From positions 1 to 64,000 of the forward strand of contig CAJIYJ010000007.1 in the NCBI GenBank assembly GCA_905181625.1: a stretch of 64,000 nt of DNA, written 5' to 3'. The stretch comes from an uncultured Flavobacteriaceae bacterium. GTDB lineage: Bacteria > Bacteroidota > Bacteroidia > Flavobacteriales > Flavobacteriaceae. Below are positions 51,908 through 61,623 of this stretch, one piece after another. Position numbers and translations under genes: made by a program. A model generated the notes under the pieces. That model saw only the letters and a program-made list of their open reading frames with translations, was not told where the DNA came from and ran no database searches. Within the stretch, counting starts at the first letter, position 1. Each line of letters opens with the position of its first letter.

Positions 51908-52988
51908 ATGATTACTATTGATCAAATTAAGAATCTTCTTGAACGCACAAAGGCGTTAAGGAGATATCTTTGACGTAGAAACAAAAAATATTGAAATTAC
52001 TAATAAAGAAGAAATTACTTTAGATCCTGATTTTTGGAACGATTCTAAAAAAGCTCAAATTATAATGAAAGAGCTTCAGTCACTTAAACAATGGGTTAAA
52101 GATTATGAAAAAGCAAAATCTTTAACTGAAGATTTAGAAGTTCTTTTTGAATATTTTAAAGATGGCGAAACATCTGAAAAGGAGCTTAATTCCCATTTTA
52201 TTTTATGTTCAGATCACATTGAAAAAATTGAATTTAAAAACATGCTCTCAAACGAAGGAGATGAAATGAGTGTGGTTATTCAAATTACTGCAGGAGCAGG
52301 TGGTACTGAGAGCTGTGACTGGGCTTATATGCTAATGAGAATGTATATAATGTGGGCTGAAAAAAACAATTATAAATTAAAGGAATTAGATCTTCAACAA
52401 GGAGATGTAACGGGAATAAAATCTGTCACACTAGAGATTGATGGAGAGTATGGTTTTGGTTGGTTGAAAGGAGAAAATGGAGTTCATAGATTGGTTAGGA
52501 TTTCCCCTTTTGACAGTAATGCAAAAAGACATACGTCTTTTGCTTCTGTGTATGCTTATCCTCTTGTAGATGATACAATAGAAATAAATATTAATCCATC
52601 TGATATTTCATGGGAAACCATGCGCTCTAGTGGAGCTGGAGGGCAAAACGTTAACAAAGTTGAGACTGCAGTCAGGTTGAGACATGGACCCTCAGGTATT
52701 GTCATTGAAAACTCAGAAACTAGATCTCAATTAGAAAATAAAGAAAAAGCTCTAAAATTACTTAAGTCTCAATTGTATGAAATTCAATTAAAAGAAAAAA
52801 TGATTGAAAGAGAAAAAATTGAATCTAGTAAAATGAAAATTGAGTGGGGATCTCAAATAAGAAATTACGTACTTCACCCTTATAAACTGATTAAAGACGT
52901 TAGAACTGGTCATGAAACTAACAATGTAGATGAAGTACTAAATGGTGGTTTAAACCCATTTTTAAAAGCTTTTTTAATGTCAAATTAA
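51908..52988 (+). CDS. prfB: Peptide chain release factor 2 with programmed +1 frameshift
   Basis: The short frame starts at ATG 51908 and reads MITIDQIKNLLERTKALRRYL, then TGA at 51971-51973. The context AGG AGA TAT CTT TGA C is the classic RF2 site: a purine-rich AGGAG, the slippery CTT and the RF2 stop TGA followed by C. Shifting +1 gives DVETKNIEITNKEE and continues to 52988 (about 359 residues in total). Further motifs: stop-recognition region near HLV-RISPFD/SNAKRHTS and the catalytic GGQ in SSGAGGQNVNKVETAV. RF2 scarcity allows the shift, so the protein regulates its own level. It is divergent from the metalloprotease and followed 2 bases later by a HAD gene. Confidence 0.97.
51956..51974 (+). 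promoter_or_regulatory. RF2 autoregulatory frameshift site
   Basis: AAGGAGATATCTTTGAC: a Shine-Dalgarno-like AGGAG three bases before the slippery CTT-TGA-C. Translation shifts from the CTT codon to the +1 GAC frame. Confidence 0.93.
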
Positions 52989-52990
52989 TT

Positions 52991-53596
52991 ATGAAAACAA
53001 TAATTTTTGATTTAGGTGGAGTATTGGTGGATTGGAACCCTGAATACGTTTATTTGAAAGAATTTAAAGGAGATAGAAGAAAAATGAAATGGTTTTTTGA
53101 TAATGTTTGTACTTCTAGTTGGAATGAAGAGCAAGACGGAGGTAAGTTAATGAAGGAAGCAACAGAAGAAAGAATAAAGCTTTTTCCTGATTACGAAAGA
53201 TTAATAAGAATGTTTTATGGGAGATGGGAGGAGATGCTTAAAGACGAAATTTCTGGGACAGTTGAAATTTTGTATAAATTAAAAAATAAAAATTATAAGT
53301 TAATTGCTCTTACTAATTGGAGTGCTGAAACTTTTCCAGTTGCAATAAAAAAATATAAATTTCTTGAATTATTTGAAGGAATTGTTGTGTCAGGAGAAAT
53401 AAAAATGCTGAAACCTCATCAAGAAATATATCAATATACTCTAAATAAATATGAATTAAATTCTTCTGAATGCCTTTTTATTGACGATAGATTATCAAAT
53501 ATAGAAGGAGCTATAAAATGTGGAATAAAGAGTATTCAATTCAAATCTCCAAGTCAACTGAAATCCGATTTAAAAGAAATAGGAATTGAAATTTAA
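52991..53596 (+). CDS. HAD family phosphatase
   Basis: 201 residues. HAD motif I IIFDLGGVLVDWNP (about 4-17; this family has Asp-Leu-Gly instead of Asp-x-Asp), motif II in LIALTNWSAETF, Lys of motif III in GEIKMLKPHQEIY, and motif IV in CLFIDDRLSNIEGA (about 162-175). Matches the YihX/HAD-IA group. Substrate unknown. It starts 2 bases after prfB. Confidence 0.92.
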   Translation: MKTIIFDLGGVLVDWNPEYVYLKEFKGDRRKMKWFFDNVCTSSWNEEQDGGKLMKEATEERIKLFPDYERLIRMFYGRWEEMLKDEISGTVEILYKLKNKNYKLIALTNWSAETFPVAIKKYKFLELFEGIVVSGEIKMLKPHQEIYQYTLNKYELNSSECLFIDDRLSNIEGAIKCGIKSIQFKSPSQLKSDLKEIGIEI

Positions 53597-53743
53597 TTAA
53601 AAGACCTGTTTTTATGTCAAAATCAAAGGATATAATAGCTATACCAACACAAAAGATTTTAATTGTATTTCAAACTAAACCTTTCTTCCTATTGATTGTC
53701 TGTATATAAAACTCAAACAATTTTAGAGTAACAAATAATTTAA

Positions 53744-56170
53744 ATGAAAAATTTTTTTTTGATTATTGGTTTTATCTCATTTCTAGGAAATGCTCAGCAA
53801 AATAATATAAATATATCTGGACTAGTAATTGACTCAGATTCCAAAACTCCATTAGAATATGCTACAGTAAGTATATCAAACTCAAAAAACACTGAAATTT
53901 TATATGGTGGTATTACTGATTTTGAAGGAAAGTTTAATCTTGAAATTTCCAGAGGAATTTATAACATTAAAATTGAATACATTTCGTTTAAACATAAATT
54001 AATTAAAAATATAAATGTTTCCAATTCATTAGATTTTGGTACAATAGAATTATCTATCGATGAAAATGTTTTAGATGAAGTAGAGTTAATTGGTGAGAAA
54101 ACAGAAATTGAAATTAAATTAGATAAAACTGTTTATAATATTGGAAAAGATTTAACTCTTAAGGGAAGTAGCGTTAGTGATGTTTTAGATAATCTTCCAT
54201 CAATTGAAGTTGATATTGAAGGTAATGTCTCTTTGCGTGGTAATGAGAGCGTAAGAATTCTTATAAATGGAAAACCATCAGGACTTGTTGGAATAAGCAG
54301 TAACGAAGCGTTAAAACAATTTCCATCTGAAAGTGTTGAAAAAGTGGAGGTTATCACCTCTCCGTCAGCTAGATACAATGCAGAAGGCACGGCAGGTATT
54401 ATTAATATTGTATTAAGAAGAAATAAATTGGCAGGTTTAAACGGTTCTTTATCTTTAAATAGTGGGGATCCAAAAAGATATGGTGCTTCAACTAATGTAA
54501 ACTTTAGAACAAAAAATATAAATATTTTTAATAATATTGGATATAACACAAGAGCTACTGATGGTAATTTTTTAAATGAAACAGAATACTATACTGATCA
54601 AGCAATTAACAATTTTTTAAATGAAAATGGCGATAGACAATCAGAAAGAAACTCAAATTACTTAAATACAGGAGTTGAATATTTCATTTTAGATAAAACT
54701 AGTTTTGTTGCTTCATACGTTTTAAGAAAAAGTGATGGAGGCACGAATACTATAAATAATGTTGATCAAAATTTTAATAGTACAACAAAACTTTCTGAAA
54801 GGTTAGAAAATGAAACAGAAACAGATGATACAAATGAATTCTCGCTAAATCTAACCCACGAATTTAATTCTGAAGGACATGTATTAACTATGGACTATCA
54901 AAAAGAAAAATCAACAGAAAATGAAAAAGGATTTATTTCAAATTCTCAATTAAAACCAGTATATACAAAATACTTAAGTGAAAAGGTAGTTACAGATGAA
55001 ATCCAAGAAAGTGAACTATTTAAAATAGATTATGTATTGCCAATTAATAAAGATGGACAATTTGAACTTGGATTTAGAAGAAGTAATCAATATCAAGATA
55101 TTGATTACTTAGTTGAAAATGAAGACTTAAATGGCAATTTTACAAACGATATAAATCTTAGTAATACTCTGCTATACAATGAAAAAGTTAATGCTTTCTA
55201 CACTCAATATGGTAATAAAAAAAATAAATTCTCATATTTATTAGGTTTAAGATATGAAGAATCAAAAACTACTGTTAAGCAATTAGCAAACAATACAAAT
55301 AACATAAAAAAATATAATGATTTATTCCCAACTCTTAATTTAGCTTATGAAATCAAGGAAAATGAGACAATAACTTTTGGATACAATCGAAGAATAAGAA
55401 GAGCTAGATCCTATTTCATTAACCCTTTTCCTTCAAGATCAAGTGCGACAAATATTTTTCAAGGTAATCCAGATATAGACCCTACTTATTCAAACGGAAT
55501 AGACATTGGTTATTTAAAGAGATATGAAAAACTAACCTTAAATGGGTCTGTCTATTATAGAAAATCAACTGGAGAATTTACTTTTATTAGTGAAAACACT
55601 GGAGATTTTGTTCTTGTAAACGACATACTAGTTCCAGTATTAAGAAGAACTCCGGTCAACTTATCAAGCAATAAACAAATAGGTGTTGAATTTAGTGCAA
55701 ACTTTAGTCAATCTAAAAAATGGAGATTAAGAGGAAATGTAAATTTCTATGAATCTGAAACTATAGGAGAATACAAGGGCATAGTCTATGATTCAAAAAA
55801 CTTATCATGGTCGGGTCGAATAAACAATTATTTAAACTTATTTTCAAGTATTGATTGGCAAACTAGTTTTAGATATAGAGCTCCTCAAAAAACTGCAGTT
55901 TCTCAAAGAAAAGCTTCTATTTCTACAAATACTGCATTCAGTAAAGATCTATTAAATGACAAAATAACATTAACCTTTAAGGTTAATGATATTTTTGAGA
56001 CTCAAAAATGGAGAATTGAATCTTTTAATGAAACTTACAGGAATTATAGTGAAAGTAATTGGAGAGGTGGAAGAAGTTTAGAATTAAACCTTATATATAG
56101 ATTTAATCAAAAGAAGAAAAAGGCAGAGCCTAGCTATCAAGATTATGATGGAGAAGGATTTGGTAGTTAA
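53744..56170 (+). CDS. TonB-dependent receptor-like outer membrane protein
   Basis: 808 residues. Signal peptide (1-18), a carboxypeptidase-regulatory-like domain (about 23-108: ISGLVIDSDSKTPLEYATVSI), a plug-like domain (about 125-225: GSSVSDVLDNLPSIEVDIEGN, VRILINGKPSGLVG, VEVITSPSARYNAEGTAGIINI) and a barrel ending LNLIYRF before a charged tail. This is the OMP_b-brl_3 type, which often lacks a SusD partner. Substrate unknown. The 147 bases before it are gene-free and should hold the promoter. Confidence 0.92.
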   Translation: MKNFFLIIGFISFLGNAQQNNINISGLVIDSDSKTPLEYATVSISNSKNTEILYGGITDFEGKFNLEISRGIYNIKIEYISFKHKLIKNINVSNSLDFGTIELSIDENVLDEVELIGEKTEIEIKLDKTVYNIGKDLTLKGSSVSDVLDNLPSIEVDIEGNVSLRGNESVRILINGKPSGLVGISSNEALKQFPSESVEKVEVITSPSARYNAEGTAGIINIVLRRNKLAGLNGSLSLNSGDPKRYGASTNVNFRTKNINIFNNIGYNTRATDGNFLNETEYYTDQAINNFLNENGDRQSERNSNYLNTGVEYFILDKTSFVASYVLRKSDGGTNTINNVDQNFNSTTKLSERLENETETDDTNEFSLNLTHEFNSEGHVLTMDYQKEKSTENEKGFISNSQLKPVYTKYLSEKVVTDEIQESELFKIDYVLPINKDGQFELGFRRSNQYQDIDYLVENEDLNGNFTNDINLSNTLLYNEKVNAFYTQYGNKKNKFSYLLGLRYEESKTTVKQLANNTNNIKKYNDLFPTLNLAYEIKENETITFGYNRRIRRARSYFINPFPSRSSATNIFQGNPDIDPTYSNGIDIGYLKRYEKLTLNGSVYYRKSTGEFTFISENTGDFVLVNDILVPVLRRTPVNLSSNKQIGVEFSANFSQSKKWRLRGNVNFYESETIGEYKGIVYDSKNLSWSGRINNYLNLFSSIDWQTSFRYRAPQKTAVSQRKASISTNTAFSKDLLNDKITLTFKVNDIFETQKWRIESFNETYRNYSESNWRGGRSLELNLIYRFNQKKKKAEPSYQDYDGEGFGS

Positions 56171-56171
56171 A

Positions 56172-56336
56172 CTATTTTTTTAGCTTTTTATCTCTTAACT
56201 CTTTTAGTCTTTCCAATAAAGATCCTCCTACCCAATATGGAACAATAAAGGTTAATAAAAGAATTAGAAGCCAAAAGCCCATTGTAAAAACTGATAAAAA
56301 CAGAATAAAGCCTAAATATTGATCGAATTCGAACAT
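56172..56336 (-). CDS. Small single-pass or hairpin membrane protein, 54 residues
   Basis: Starts with ATG (complement of 56334-56336) and ends at 56172-56174, right beside the stop of the convergent TonB-like receptor. Sequence: acidic N-terminus MFEFDQYLGF, a long hydrophobic stretch (about 9-36) and a basic end LLERLKELRDKKLKK. A basic cytoplasmic tail after a hydrophobic core looks like a genuine membrane protein. The larger overlapping frame at 56188-56397 is a shadow. Function unknown; small proteins like this are common but poorly annotated in flavobacteria. Confidence 0.72.
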   Translation of the reverse strand: MFEFDQYLGFILFLSVFTMGFWLLILLLTFIVPYWVGGSLLERLKELRDKKLKK

Positions 56337-56431
56337 AAATTTTAATTGGTTTACAAATATAAATAAAGATATGATCCAATGAAATTATTTTTAACAAATC
56401 ATATTAAAATTAATATCTAAACGTTTTATAG

Positions 56432-56439
56432 TAAATTTG
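56432..56439 (+). promoter_or_regulatory. -7 element of the fumC promoter
   Basis: Exact TAAATTTG 17 bases before the fumC ATG; the -33 region is AT-rich with no clear TTTG. Confidence 0.45.
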
Positions 56440-56456
56440 TAGAATAATTAAAAATT

Positions 56457-57857
56457 ATGGATCATAGAACTGAAAAAGACACAATAGGAAAAGTTAATGT
56501 TTCTAATGAAGCTTTGTGGGGGGCACAAACTCAAAGATCAATTAATAATTTTAAAATTGGCCAATCCGGTTCTATGCCAATTGAAATCATATACGGATTT
56601 GCCTACCTTAAAAAAGCTGCAGCTTTTACAAATCATGAGTTGGGTGTTTTAAGTACTGAAAAGAGAGATATGATTTCAAAAGTATGTGATGAAATATTAA
56701 AAGGTAAACATGATAGTCAATTCCCACTAGTCATTTGGCAAACTGGATCTGGCACTCAGAGTAATATGAATATAAATGAAGTCATCTCTAATAGAGGACA
56801 TTTATTACAAGGAAATAATTTAGAAGATATAAAAAACAAGTTATTGGCTCCAAATGATGATGTTAACATGTCTCAATCTTCTAACGACACCTTTCCTACT
56901 GCTATGCATATAGCTATATATAAAAAACTTATAGAGCAAACTATTCCAAGTCTTGAAAGTTTTAAACAAACTTTAACAAATAAATCATCTGATTTTAAAA
57001 ATATTATTAAAATAGGTAGAACTCATTTAATGGACGCTACACCTATCACTCTTGGTCAGGAATTTTCTGGATATAGTTCTCAAGTTGAACATGGACTAGA
57101 TTCTTTAAAACACTCTTTAAAACATTTATCAGAATTAGCATTAGGCGCTACAGCTGTTGGAACAGGTATAAACACACCTGATGGTTACGCTAAATTATCT
57201 GCAGAATTCATTTCAAAATTTACAGGTATTAATTTTATTTCTGCAAAAAATAAGTTTGAATCGATTGCTGCCCATGACGCTTTAGTAGAAACTCACGGAG
57301 CATTAAAGCTTATTGCAAATTCTTTAAATAAAATAGCTAACGATATTAGAATGATGGCTAGTGGACCTAGGTCTGGAATTGGTGAAATTTCTATACCGGC
57401 AAATGAACCTGGAAGCTCAATAATGCCTGGAAAAGTGAACCCAACACAATGTGAAGCTATTTCTATGGTATGTGCACAGGTAATAGGAAACGATGTTTCT
57501 GTGACAATCGGAGGAATGCAAGGACATTATGAATTAAATGTTTATAAACCACTAATGGCTGCTAATGTTTTAGAGTCAGCAACATTAATTTCCGATAGTG
57601 TTAATAGTTTTAATAATAATTGTGTAAATGGAATCAAGCCTAACACAAAACGTATTGATGAACTAGTTAATAATTCTCTTATGTTAGTTACAGCATTAAA
57701 TAGTAAAATTGGTTATTATAAATCTGCTGAAATTGCAAATTTCGCTCATAAAAATGATAAAACTTTAAAAGAGGCAACATTAAAGTTAGGTTATGCTAGT
57801 TCTGAAGAATTCGATAAGTGGGTAGATGTAAAAAATATGATAGGTAAAAATAACTAA
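56457..57857 (+). CDS. fumC: Fumarate hydratase, class II
   Basis: 466 residues. N-terminal [39 protein letters not shown] (about 98-111), [20 protein letters not shown] (about 184-203, with the catalytic His) and the signature [16 protein letters not shown] (about 317-332). It converts fumarate to malate in the TCA cycle. Its TAA shares bases with the stop of the convergent CAL67264-type gene. Confidence 0.97.
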   Translation: MDHRTEKDTIGKVNVSNEALWGAQTQRSINNFKIGQSGSMPIEIIYGFAYLKKAAAFTNHELGVLSTEKRDMISKVCDEILKGKHDSQFPLVIWQTGSGTQSNMNINEVISNRGHLLQGNNLEDIKNKLLAPNDDVNMSQSSNDTFPTAMHIAIYKKLIEQTIPSLESFKQTLTNKSSDFKNIIKIGRTHLMDATPITLGQEFSGYSSQVEHGLDSLKHSLKHLSELALGATAVGTGINTPDGYAKLSAEFISKFTGINFISAKNKFESIAAHDALVETHGALKLIANSLNKIANDIRMMASGPRSGIGEISIPANEPGSSIMPGKVNPTQCEAISMVCAQVIGNDVSVTIGGMQGHYELNVYKPLMAANVLESATLISDSVNSFNNNCVNGIKPNTKRIDELVNNSLMLVTALNSKIGYYKSAEIANFAHKNDKTLKEATLKLGYASSEEFDKWVDVKNMIGKNN

Positions 57858-58033
57858 ACTCTTCCTTTTAGAGCGTTAAAAGCCCAGCCTATTGCAATAA
57901 AACCGGTCCCTACTACACAAAATCCTATAGCATAGTCTTGATACTTAATTGCTCCTAACAAAACTAGAGCAATCCCTAGAAGAGTTAAAACAAAAGAAGC
58001 AATTCCAAAAATTCCATTTTTATTTAATTTCAT
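57854..58033 (-). CDS. CAL67264-type small membrane protein, 59 residues
   Basis: ATG at the complement of 58031-58033, stop at 57854-57856, overlapping the fumC TAA by two bases. Two hydrophobic helices (about 8-28 and 33-50) and the family ending [15 protein letters not shown]. This ending identifies the small flavobacterial membrane protein family named after a Gramella gene. Function unknown. An AAGGA ribosome-binding site lies 4 bases before the start, and directly upstream of that is the 10-base tandem repeat, so the leader of this gene is made of repeats. Confidence 0.85.
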   Translation of the reverse strand: MKLNKNGIFGIASFVLTLLGIALVLLGAIKYQDYAIGFCVVGTGFIAIGWAFNALKGRV

Positions 58034-58040
58034 AATCCTT

Positions 58041-58105
58041 AGTTGTTGTTAGTTGTTGTTAGTTGTTGTTAGTTGTTGTTAGTTGTTGTTAGTTGTTGTT
58101 AGTTG
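58041..58105. repeat. 10-bp tandem repeat, 6.5 copies
   Basis: Six perfect copies of AGTTGTTGTT (58041-58100) plus AGTTG. Read on the minus strand it is (AACAACAACT)n ending 7 bases before the ATG of the CAL67264-type gene, immediately before its AAGGA. The unit length equals one DNA helical turn. It also lies downstream of the CPBP protease gene on that strand. Confidence 0.98.
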
Positions 58106-58154
58106 CAATGTCTTAATAAAAAATAAATGAATATGTTAAAAAACATATAAAAAT

Positions 58155-59069
58155 TCAATTTATTTTTCCTAATAATTTTTCACGCCAATTAGACCATTTA
58201 TATTTTTTAGAAAAATAAAACAATAGTAATGGATAAACTAATAAAACAGAAAATAGAGTTTCAGTTATAACATCTGGTTTTGAGATAAACTTTAAAATTG
58301 AATTTGTTTGAAAAACCGTCCAGTCTGCAGTTACCAGTAGAGCAATTAATAAATTATTTCCAGCGTGAAAACCAAGAGCTAATTCCATACCTTCATCCAT
58401 AAGAGTAATAATTCCAAGGAAAAATCCAGTAGCAACATAATGTACCAAAATTATATAACCTAGCTCGCTAACTTCTGGGTTCCAAAAATGTAAAAATCCA
58501 AATGAAAAAGATGTTAAAATCAATGGAATCCATCTACTTTTAAAATTAGCGCCTAAACCCTGCATTAAATAGCCCCTAAAAATATATTCTTCCAGACTTG
58601 TTTGGATAGGTATAAAAACTATAGCAACAGCAAATAATCCTAGAAAGGAGGACATGTTAAAATTAAACTCATAGTCTTCTGGCGAAGTAAAGTAATAAAT
58701 AAAAGTATTTGCACAGATTATTATTGAAACACAAAAAAAAGCTGTAAAAAGTCTACTAAAATCAATTTTAGACCTAGATGTTGTTAATGACAAAAAAGAT
58801 TGCTTATGCAAGAATTTTATTACAACTAAAAGACCTAAAAATCCAATTGCAAAAGGAAAAAGAAAATAAAATAACGTAAGATTATTATTCTCAAGTACTG
58901 TCATCATATTAGTCTCTTCCAGACTAGCGGCAGCTTCCAATCCAGCCTTTGAAATAATTGCTATAATAAAAGGGATTGATCCTATTTGTGTAAAAATGAA
59001 AATAATAGTAACTCCAACAATATACCTCCACCAATCTGCACTTACTTTAAAAGCATTCTCTATATACAT
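58155..59069 (-). CDS. CPBP family intramembrane glutamic endopeptidase
   Basis: 304 residues, about eight membrane segments. The catalytic motifs are visible: SLEEYIFRGYLMQGLG (about 163-178, EExxxR), FGFLHFWNP (about 194-202, FxxxH) and FHAGNNLL (about 237-244, HxxxN). These define the CAAX-protease/Abi-type CPBP family. In bacteria the substrates are mostly unknown. It follows the hotdog thioesterase by 9 bases on the minus strand. Confidence 0.92.
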   Translation of the reverse strand: MYIENAFKVSADWWRYIVGVTIIFIFTQIGSIPFIIAIISKAGLEAAASLEETNMMTVLENNNLTLFYFLFPFAIGFLGLLVVIKFLHKQSFLSLTTSRSKIDFSRLFTAFFCVSIIICANTFIYYFTSPEDYEFNFNMSSFLGLFAVAIVFIPIQTSLEEYIFRGYLMQGLGANFKSRWIPLILTSFSFGFLHFWNPEVSELGYIILVHYVATGFFLGIITLMDEGMELALGFHAGNNLLIALLVTADWTVFQTNSILKFISKPDVITETLFSVLLVYPLLLFYFSKKYKWSNWREKLLGKIN

Positions 59070-59078
59070 ATTACTGAG

Positions 59079-59495
59079 TTACCTTTTTTTTAAAATCATA
59101 GTAGAAAGTTTACAATGAGAAATCAATTTATTATCATCATCTGTTATCTTAACCTCCCAAAGCTGAGTTGTTCTTCCTTTATGAATTGGAATAGCTTTAG
59201 CATAGATAAATCCTTCAGTTACACTCTTTAAATGATTAGCAGAAATAACTATTCCTCTTACCATTTGTTTTTCGCGATCTACTGACAAATAGGATGCAGC
59301 ACTACCTACTGATTCAGCTAATGCTACTGTTGCGCCTCCATGTAAAACTCCATCAGGCTGAAAAACCCGTGAGTTTACTGGCATTTTTGCTGTCAAAAAA
59401 TTTTCCCCAATATCAATAAAACTCATCTCTAAAGTCTCCATTAAAGTATTCTTATTAGCAGAATTTATTTTTTTTAAGATTTCTTTTTTATCCAT
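59079..59495 (-). CDS. PaaI-type hotdog thioesterase
   Basis: 138 residues. Hotdog core: FLTAKMPVNSRVFQPDGVLHGGATVALAESVGSAAS (about 33-68) with the GVLHGGA turn and the active-site Glu in ALAES, then ISANHLKSVTEGFIYAKAIPIHKGRTTQLWEVKI. It resembles 1,4-dihydroxy-2-naphthoyl-CoA hydrolase (MenI) and PaaI. No men genes are nearby, so the exact substrate stays open. It is followed 9 bases later by the CPBP protease. Confidence 0.88.
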   Translation of the reverse strand: MDKKEILKKINSANKNTLMETLEMSFIDIGENFLTAKMPVNSRVFQPDGVLHGGATVALAESVGSAASYLSVDREKQMVRGIVISANHLKSVTEGFIYAKAIPIHKGRTTQLWEVKITDDDNKLISHCKLSTMILKKR

Positions 59496-59512
59496 TATCT
59501 AAAAGTATAAAA

Positions 59513-59550
59513 CAAAAAAAACGCATCAAATATTTTGATACGTTTTTTTT
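59513..59550. terminator. Terminator of dnaK (bidirectional shape)
   Basis: AACGCATCAAA and TTTTGATACGTT form a stem around 59519-59542 with one mismatch, with A tract left and T tract right. On the minus strand it lies 19 bases after the dnaK stop. Confidence 0.8.
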
Positions 59551-59568
59551 ATTTAAAATTGATTTTTA

Positions 59569-61485
59569 TTACTTAACCTCTTCAAAATCAACATCTTGAA
59601 CATCATCCGAACCATCTTTTGAATCGGGTGATTCAGGGCTGTCTGGTTGAGCACCTGCAGAACCACCAGCTTGTTGAGTTTCAGCCTGCGCCTTATAAAG
59701 TTCCTCCGATGCATTTTTCCAAGCTCCATTAATTCCTTCAAGTGCTGTTTTAATATTTTCAACATCTTTAGATTCTTTAGCTTTTTTCAATACATCAAGT
59801 GCTTCCTCAATTGCTTTTTTATTACCATCAGAAAGTTTTTCTCCAAACTCTTTTAATTGACTTTCTGTTTGAAAAATCATAGCATCCGCACTATTAAGCG
59901 TATCTACTTCTTCCTTTACCTTTTTATCTGATTCAGCATTTAATTCAGCTTCTTTCTTCATTTTTTCAATTTCTTCTTCAGTAAGACCTGAGGATGCTTC
60001 GATTCTGATATCTTGAGTTTTACCAGTAGCTTTATCAGCAGCTGTAACATGAATCAATCCATTTGCATCAATATCAAAAGTAACTTCAATTTGAGGAGTT
60101 CCTCTTGGAGATGGCGGGATACCATCAAGATGAAATCTTCCAATTGTATTATTGTCTTTGGCCATAGGTCTCTCACCTTGAAGTACATGGATTTCTACTG
60201 AAGGTTGATTGTCAGCGGCAGTAGAAAATACTTGAGATTTTTTAGTAGGGATAGTTGTGTTAGAATCAATTAATTTTGTCATTACACTACCCATAGTTTC
60301 AATTCCTAATGACAGAGGAGTAACATCTAATAACAAGACATCTTTCACGTCTCCAGTAAGAACCCCACCTTGAATTGCTGCTCCAATTGCAACAACTTCG
60401 TCAGGATTAACACCTTTTGAAGGTTTTTTTCCGAAAAACTTTTCAACTTGATCTTGAATAACAGGGATTCTTGTAGAACCACCCACTAAAATAACTTCAT
60501 CAATGTCTTTAATGCTTAAGCCAGCATCATCAATTGCTTTTTTTACAGGCTCCATTGATCTTTTAACTAAATCACTTGAAAGTTGTTCGAATTTAGATCT
60601 TGTTAAAGAAACTACTAAATGTTTTGGACCAGAAGATGTTGCCGTTATATATGGTAAATTAATTTCTGTTTGTTTTGACGATGAAAGTTCAATTTTTGCT
60701 TTTTCAGCAGCTTCTTTAAGCCTTTGTAAAGCCATTGGATCCTTTCTTAAATCTATGTCTTCTTTCTTTTTAAAATCATCAGCTAAAAACTTAATAATCT
60801 CTTCATCAAAGTCATCTCCACCAAGCCTAGTATCACCGTTAGTTGAAAGAACTTCAAAGACTCCATCTCCAAGTTCTAAAATAGAAATATCAAACGTACC
60901 TCCTCCTAAATCATAAACAGCAATTTTTTGATCTTTTCCAGATTTATCTAAACCATATGCTAAAGCAGCAGCAGTTGGCTCATTTATAATTCTTTGAACT
61001 TTAAGTCCTGCAATTTCACCTGCTTCTTTAGTAGCTTGCCTTTGAGAATCATTAAAATATGCTGGAACAGTTACAACTGCTTCAGTAACAGAATTTCCTA
61101 AATAATCTTCAGCAGTCTTTTTCATTTTTTGAAGAATCATTGCAGATAGTTCTTGTGGAGTATATAGCCTTCCATCAATATCAACTCTTGCAGTATCATT
61201 ATCTCCTTTAACTACTTTATAAGCAGATCTATCTGCATCTTTTTTAGACTCGCTATAACTACTTCCCATGAACCTTTTGATAGATGCAATAGTTTTAGTA
61301 GGGTTTGTTACTGCTTGTCTTTTTGCTGGGTCACCAACTTTAATCTCACCACCTTCAACAAAGGCGATAACTGAGGGAGTCGTTCTTTTACCCTCTGCAT
61401 TTGGGATTACCACAGGCTCATTACCTTCCATTACAGAAACACAAGAGTTAGTAGTTCCTAAATCAATTCCAATTATTTTACTCAT
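59569..61485 (-). CDS. dnaK: Chaperone DnaK (Hsp70)
   Basis: 638 residues, standard length. [17 protein letters not shown] (about 4-20), [17 protein letters not shown] (about 190-206), the [14 protein letters not shown] block, the substrate-binding linker [18 protein letters not shown], and the acidic end DVDFEEVK. It refolds proteins with DnaJ and GrpE, neither of which is in the window. The 138-base gap to panB is divergent and contains a perfect TGACA-GTA-TGTCA palindrome. Confidence 0.98.
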   Translation of the reverse strand: MSKIIGIDLGTTNSCVSVMEGNEPVVIPNAEGKRTTPSVIAFVEGGEIKVGDPAKRQAVTNPTKTIASIKRFMGSSYSESKKDADRSAYKVVKGDNDTARVDIDGRLYTPQELSAMILQKMKKTAEDYLGNSVTEAVVTVPAYFNDSQRQATKEAGEIAGLKVQRIINEPTAAALAYGLDKSGKDQKIAVYDLGGGTFDISILELGDGVFEVLSTNGDTRLGGDDFDEEIIKFLADDFKKKEDIDLRKDPMALQRLKEAAEKAKIELSSSKQTEINLPYITATSSGPKHLVVSLTRSKFEQLSSDLVKRSMEPVKKAIDDAGLSIKDIDEVILVGGSTRIPVIQDQVEKFFGKKPSKGVNPDEVVAIGAAIQGGVLTGDVKDVLLLDVTPLSLGIETMGSVMTKLIDSNTTIPTKKSQVFSTAADNQPSVEIHVLQGERPMAKDNNTIGRFHLDGIPPSPRGTPQIEVTFDIDANGLIHVTAADKATGKTQDIRIEASSGLTEEEIEKMKKEAELNAESDKKVKEEVDTLNSADAMIFQTESQLKEFGEKLSDGNKKAIEEALDVLKKAKESKDVENIKTALEGINGAWKNASEELYKAQAETQQAGGSAGAQPDSPESPDSKDGSDDVQDVDFEEVK

Positions 61486-61547
61486 TTTTTAAATATTTAT
61501 CAATTTATAATTCATTTATTTCAATGATTGTGCCATACAAGCGTATA

Positions 61548-61560
61548 TGACAGTATGTCA
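61548..61560. promoter_or_regulatory. TGACA-GTA-TGTCA palindrome in the dnaK/panB divergent promoter region
   Basis: A perfect 5-base inverted repeat with a 3-base spacer. It lies 63 bases before the dnaK start and 63 bases before panB, in the middle of the gap. It is not CIRCE. It could be an operator or heat-shock element of dnaK (inference). Confidence 0.45.
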
Positions 61561-61623
61561 GTACAAAATTTTGAATTGTATTAATTAAAATATAAATTAC
61601 ATTTACATTTATAAATAAAAATC

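Noticed and set aside
51908-51973. prfB looks like a truncated pseudogene because of an early TGA
   Set aside because: The context AGGAG-N-CTT-TGA-C is the known programmed frameshift site and the downstream frame is intact.
56188-56397. 69-codon minus-strand frame rich in Ile and Tyr
   Set aside because: Shadow frame of the 54-residue membrane protein at 56172-56336, which has a better start, hydrophobic core and basic tail.
58041-58105. CRISPR-like repeat
   Set aside because: Units are only 10 bases with no spacers and there are no cas genes; it is a simple tandem repeat.
59553-61492. Several plus-strand and minus-strand frames inside dnaK
   Set aside because: All overlap the fully conserved dnaK reading frame and have no family features.
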